DNA of 64,000 nucleotides from Whitmania pigra (Eukaryota; Annelida; Clitellata; Hirudinida; Haemopidae): NCBI GenBank assembly GCA_021613335.1, contig JAJTWR010000245.1, positions 1,432,501 to 1,496,500 of the forward strand, read 5' to 3'. Shown piece by piece: positions 63,558 to 64,000 of this stretch (position 1 is its first letter; each line of letters starts with the position of its first letter). The notes under the pieces were generated by a model. It saw only the letters and a program-made list of their open reading frames with translations, ran no database searches and was not told where the DNA came from. The position numbers and the translations under genes were made by a program.

Positions 63558-64000
63558 TGTTTATTATTAACCTCTCAGTTCTGATGGTTCCTAGATTTGG
63601 TAACTTCTATATCACACTGAGGAACACTGAATCGTTCCTGGCTCTTAAGTGACAAAAGTCATCATCCATTACATAATCATGTTTCCCCCTGGAGGTTTTG
63701 CATTACTATCACTATATTGTGGTTTATAAATACTAAACCACATATCTTTTATAATCACATTCAAATTCTCCTAGCTTCAAAGTATTACTTTCAAGCAAAT
63801 TCTTACGTAATGTATTCCTAGATGCGATAGTGGATTGATTTACAATTCATGGAACATTCAGCGATCAAAACTCAATTTGAAGTCCCTACTTATTCGAGTG
63901 ACAAAATACGGAAATGGCAGATAAATTCCTTTTAAAATTTTGGGTGTGGCTTCTGTGTTTGCTGTTTTAATTTCGACAGAGAGCTGTTGACTTCCAATAT
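63558..64000. other. duplicon flank at the window edge
   Basis: ATAGTGGATTGATTTACAAT and CAATTTGAAGTCCCTACTTA correspond to the flank at 53.08-53.15 kb, suggesting that the duplicated domain goes on past the window. No exon seen. Confidence 0.55.

Overview
The window looks like nuclear DNA of an invertebrate animal. It is very AT-rich, genes are split by short GT-AG introns, microsatellites are long and abundant, and it carries CR1-like and R2/R4-like non-LTR retrotransposons, a tRNA-derived SINE and a foldback DNA element. I cannot name the species. No long single-exon gene, rRNA or tRNA gene was seen; apart from the retrotransposon ORF fragment, most long open frames are simple repeats read as protein.

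Layout. 1-10 kb is dense in simple repeats (ATC/GAT, TCC, TAA, CATC and a higher-order GGATG array), with GC-richer islands that may hold exons of an unidentified gene near 1.14-1.57 kb. 10-11.7 kb is AT-rich, with an 83-bp tandem repeat. 11.8-60.6 kb is the main content: a cluster of one four-exon gene family coding for very short secreted cysteine peptides. I resolve 12 intact-looking copies of 46-54 codons, one frame-broken copy, two copies without a first exon, and orphan exons. All are on the minus strand except one at 38.1-38.6 kb.

Architecture is the same in each copy. Exon 1 holds ATG and the signal peptide and ends in phase 1. Exon 2 (29-38 nt) holds the end of the leader and Cys1. 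Exon 3 (46-49 nt) holds Cys2-Cys4 and ends in phase 1 directly after Cys4. Exon 4 adds 3-8 residues and the 3' UTR. The pattern is C-x5-C-x5-C-x4/5-C, and most copies end in Gly-stop, which would allow C-terminal amidation. A TATA-like box lies about 40-55 nt before most ATGs. Subfamily 1 (11.8-47.9 kb, leader MRSL...) and subfamily 2 (50.8-60.6 kb, leader MNI...) share intron phases and cysteine spacing.

The cluster has been reshaped by tandem duplication (a nearly identical 1.5-kb pair 3,779 bp apart), inversion, exchange between copies (the plus-strand copy joins the 5' module of one neighbour to the 3' module of another), and insertion of repeats and retroelements, including inside introns. 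Conserved leaders with variable inter-cysteine loops are typical of secreted defence, venom or signalling peptides, but the sequence does not say which, and I recognise no described family. Flanking duplicon pieces continue to the right edge, so the cluster may extend beyond the window.
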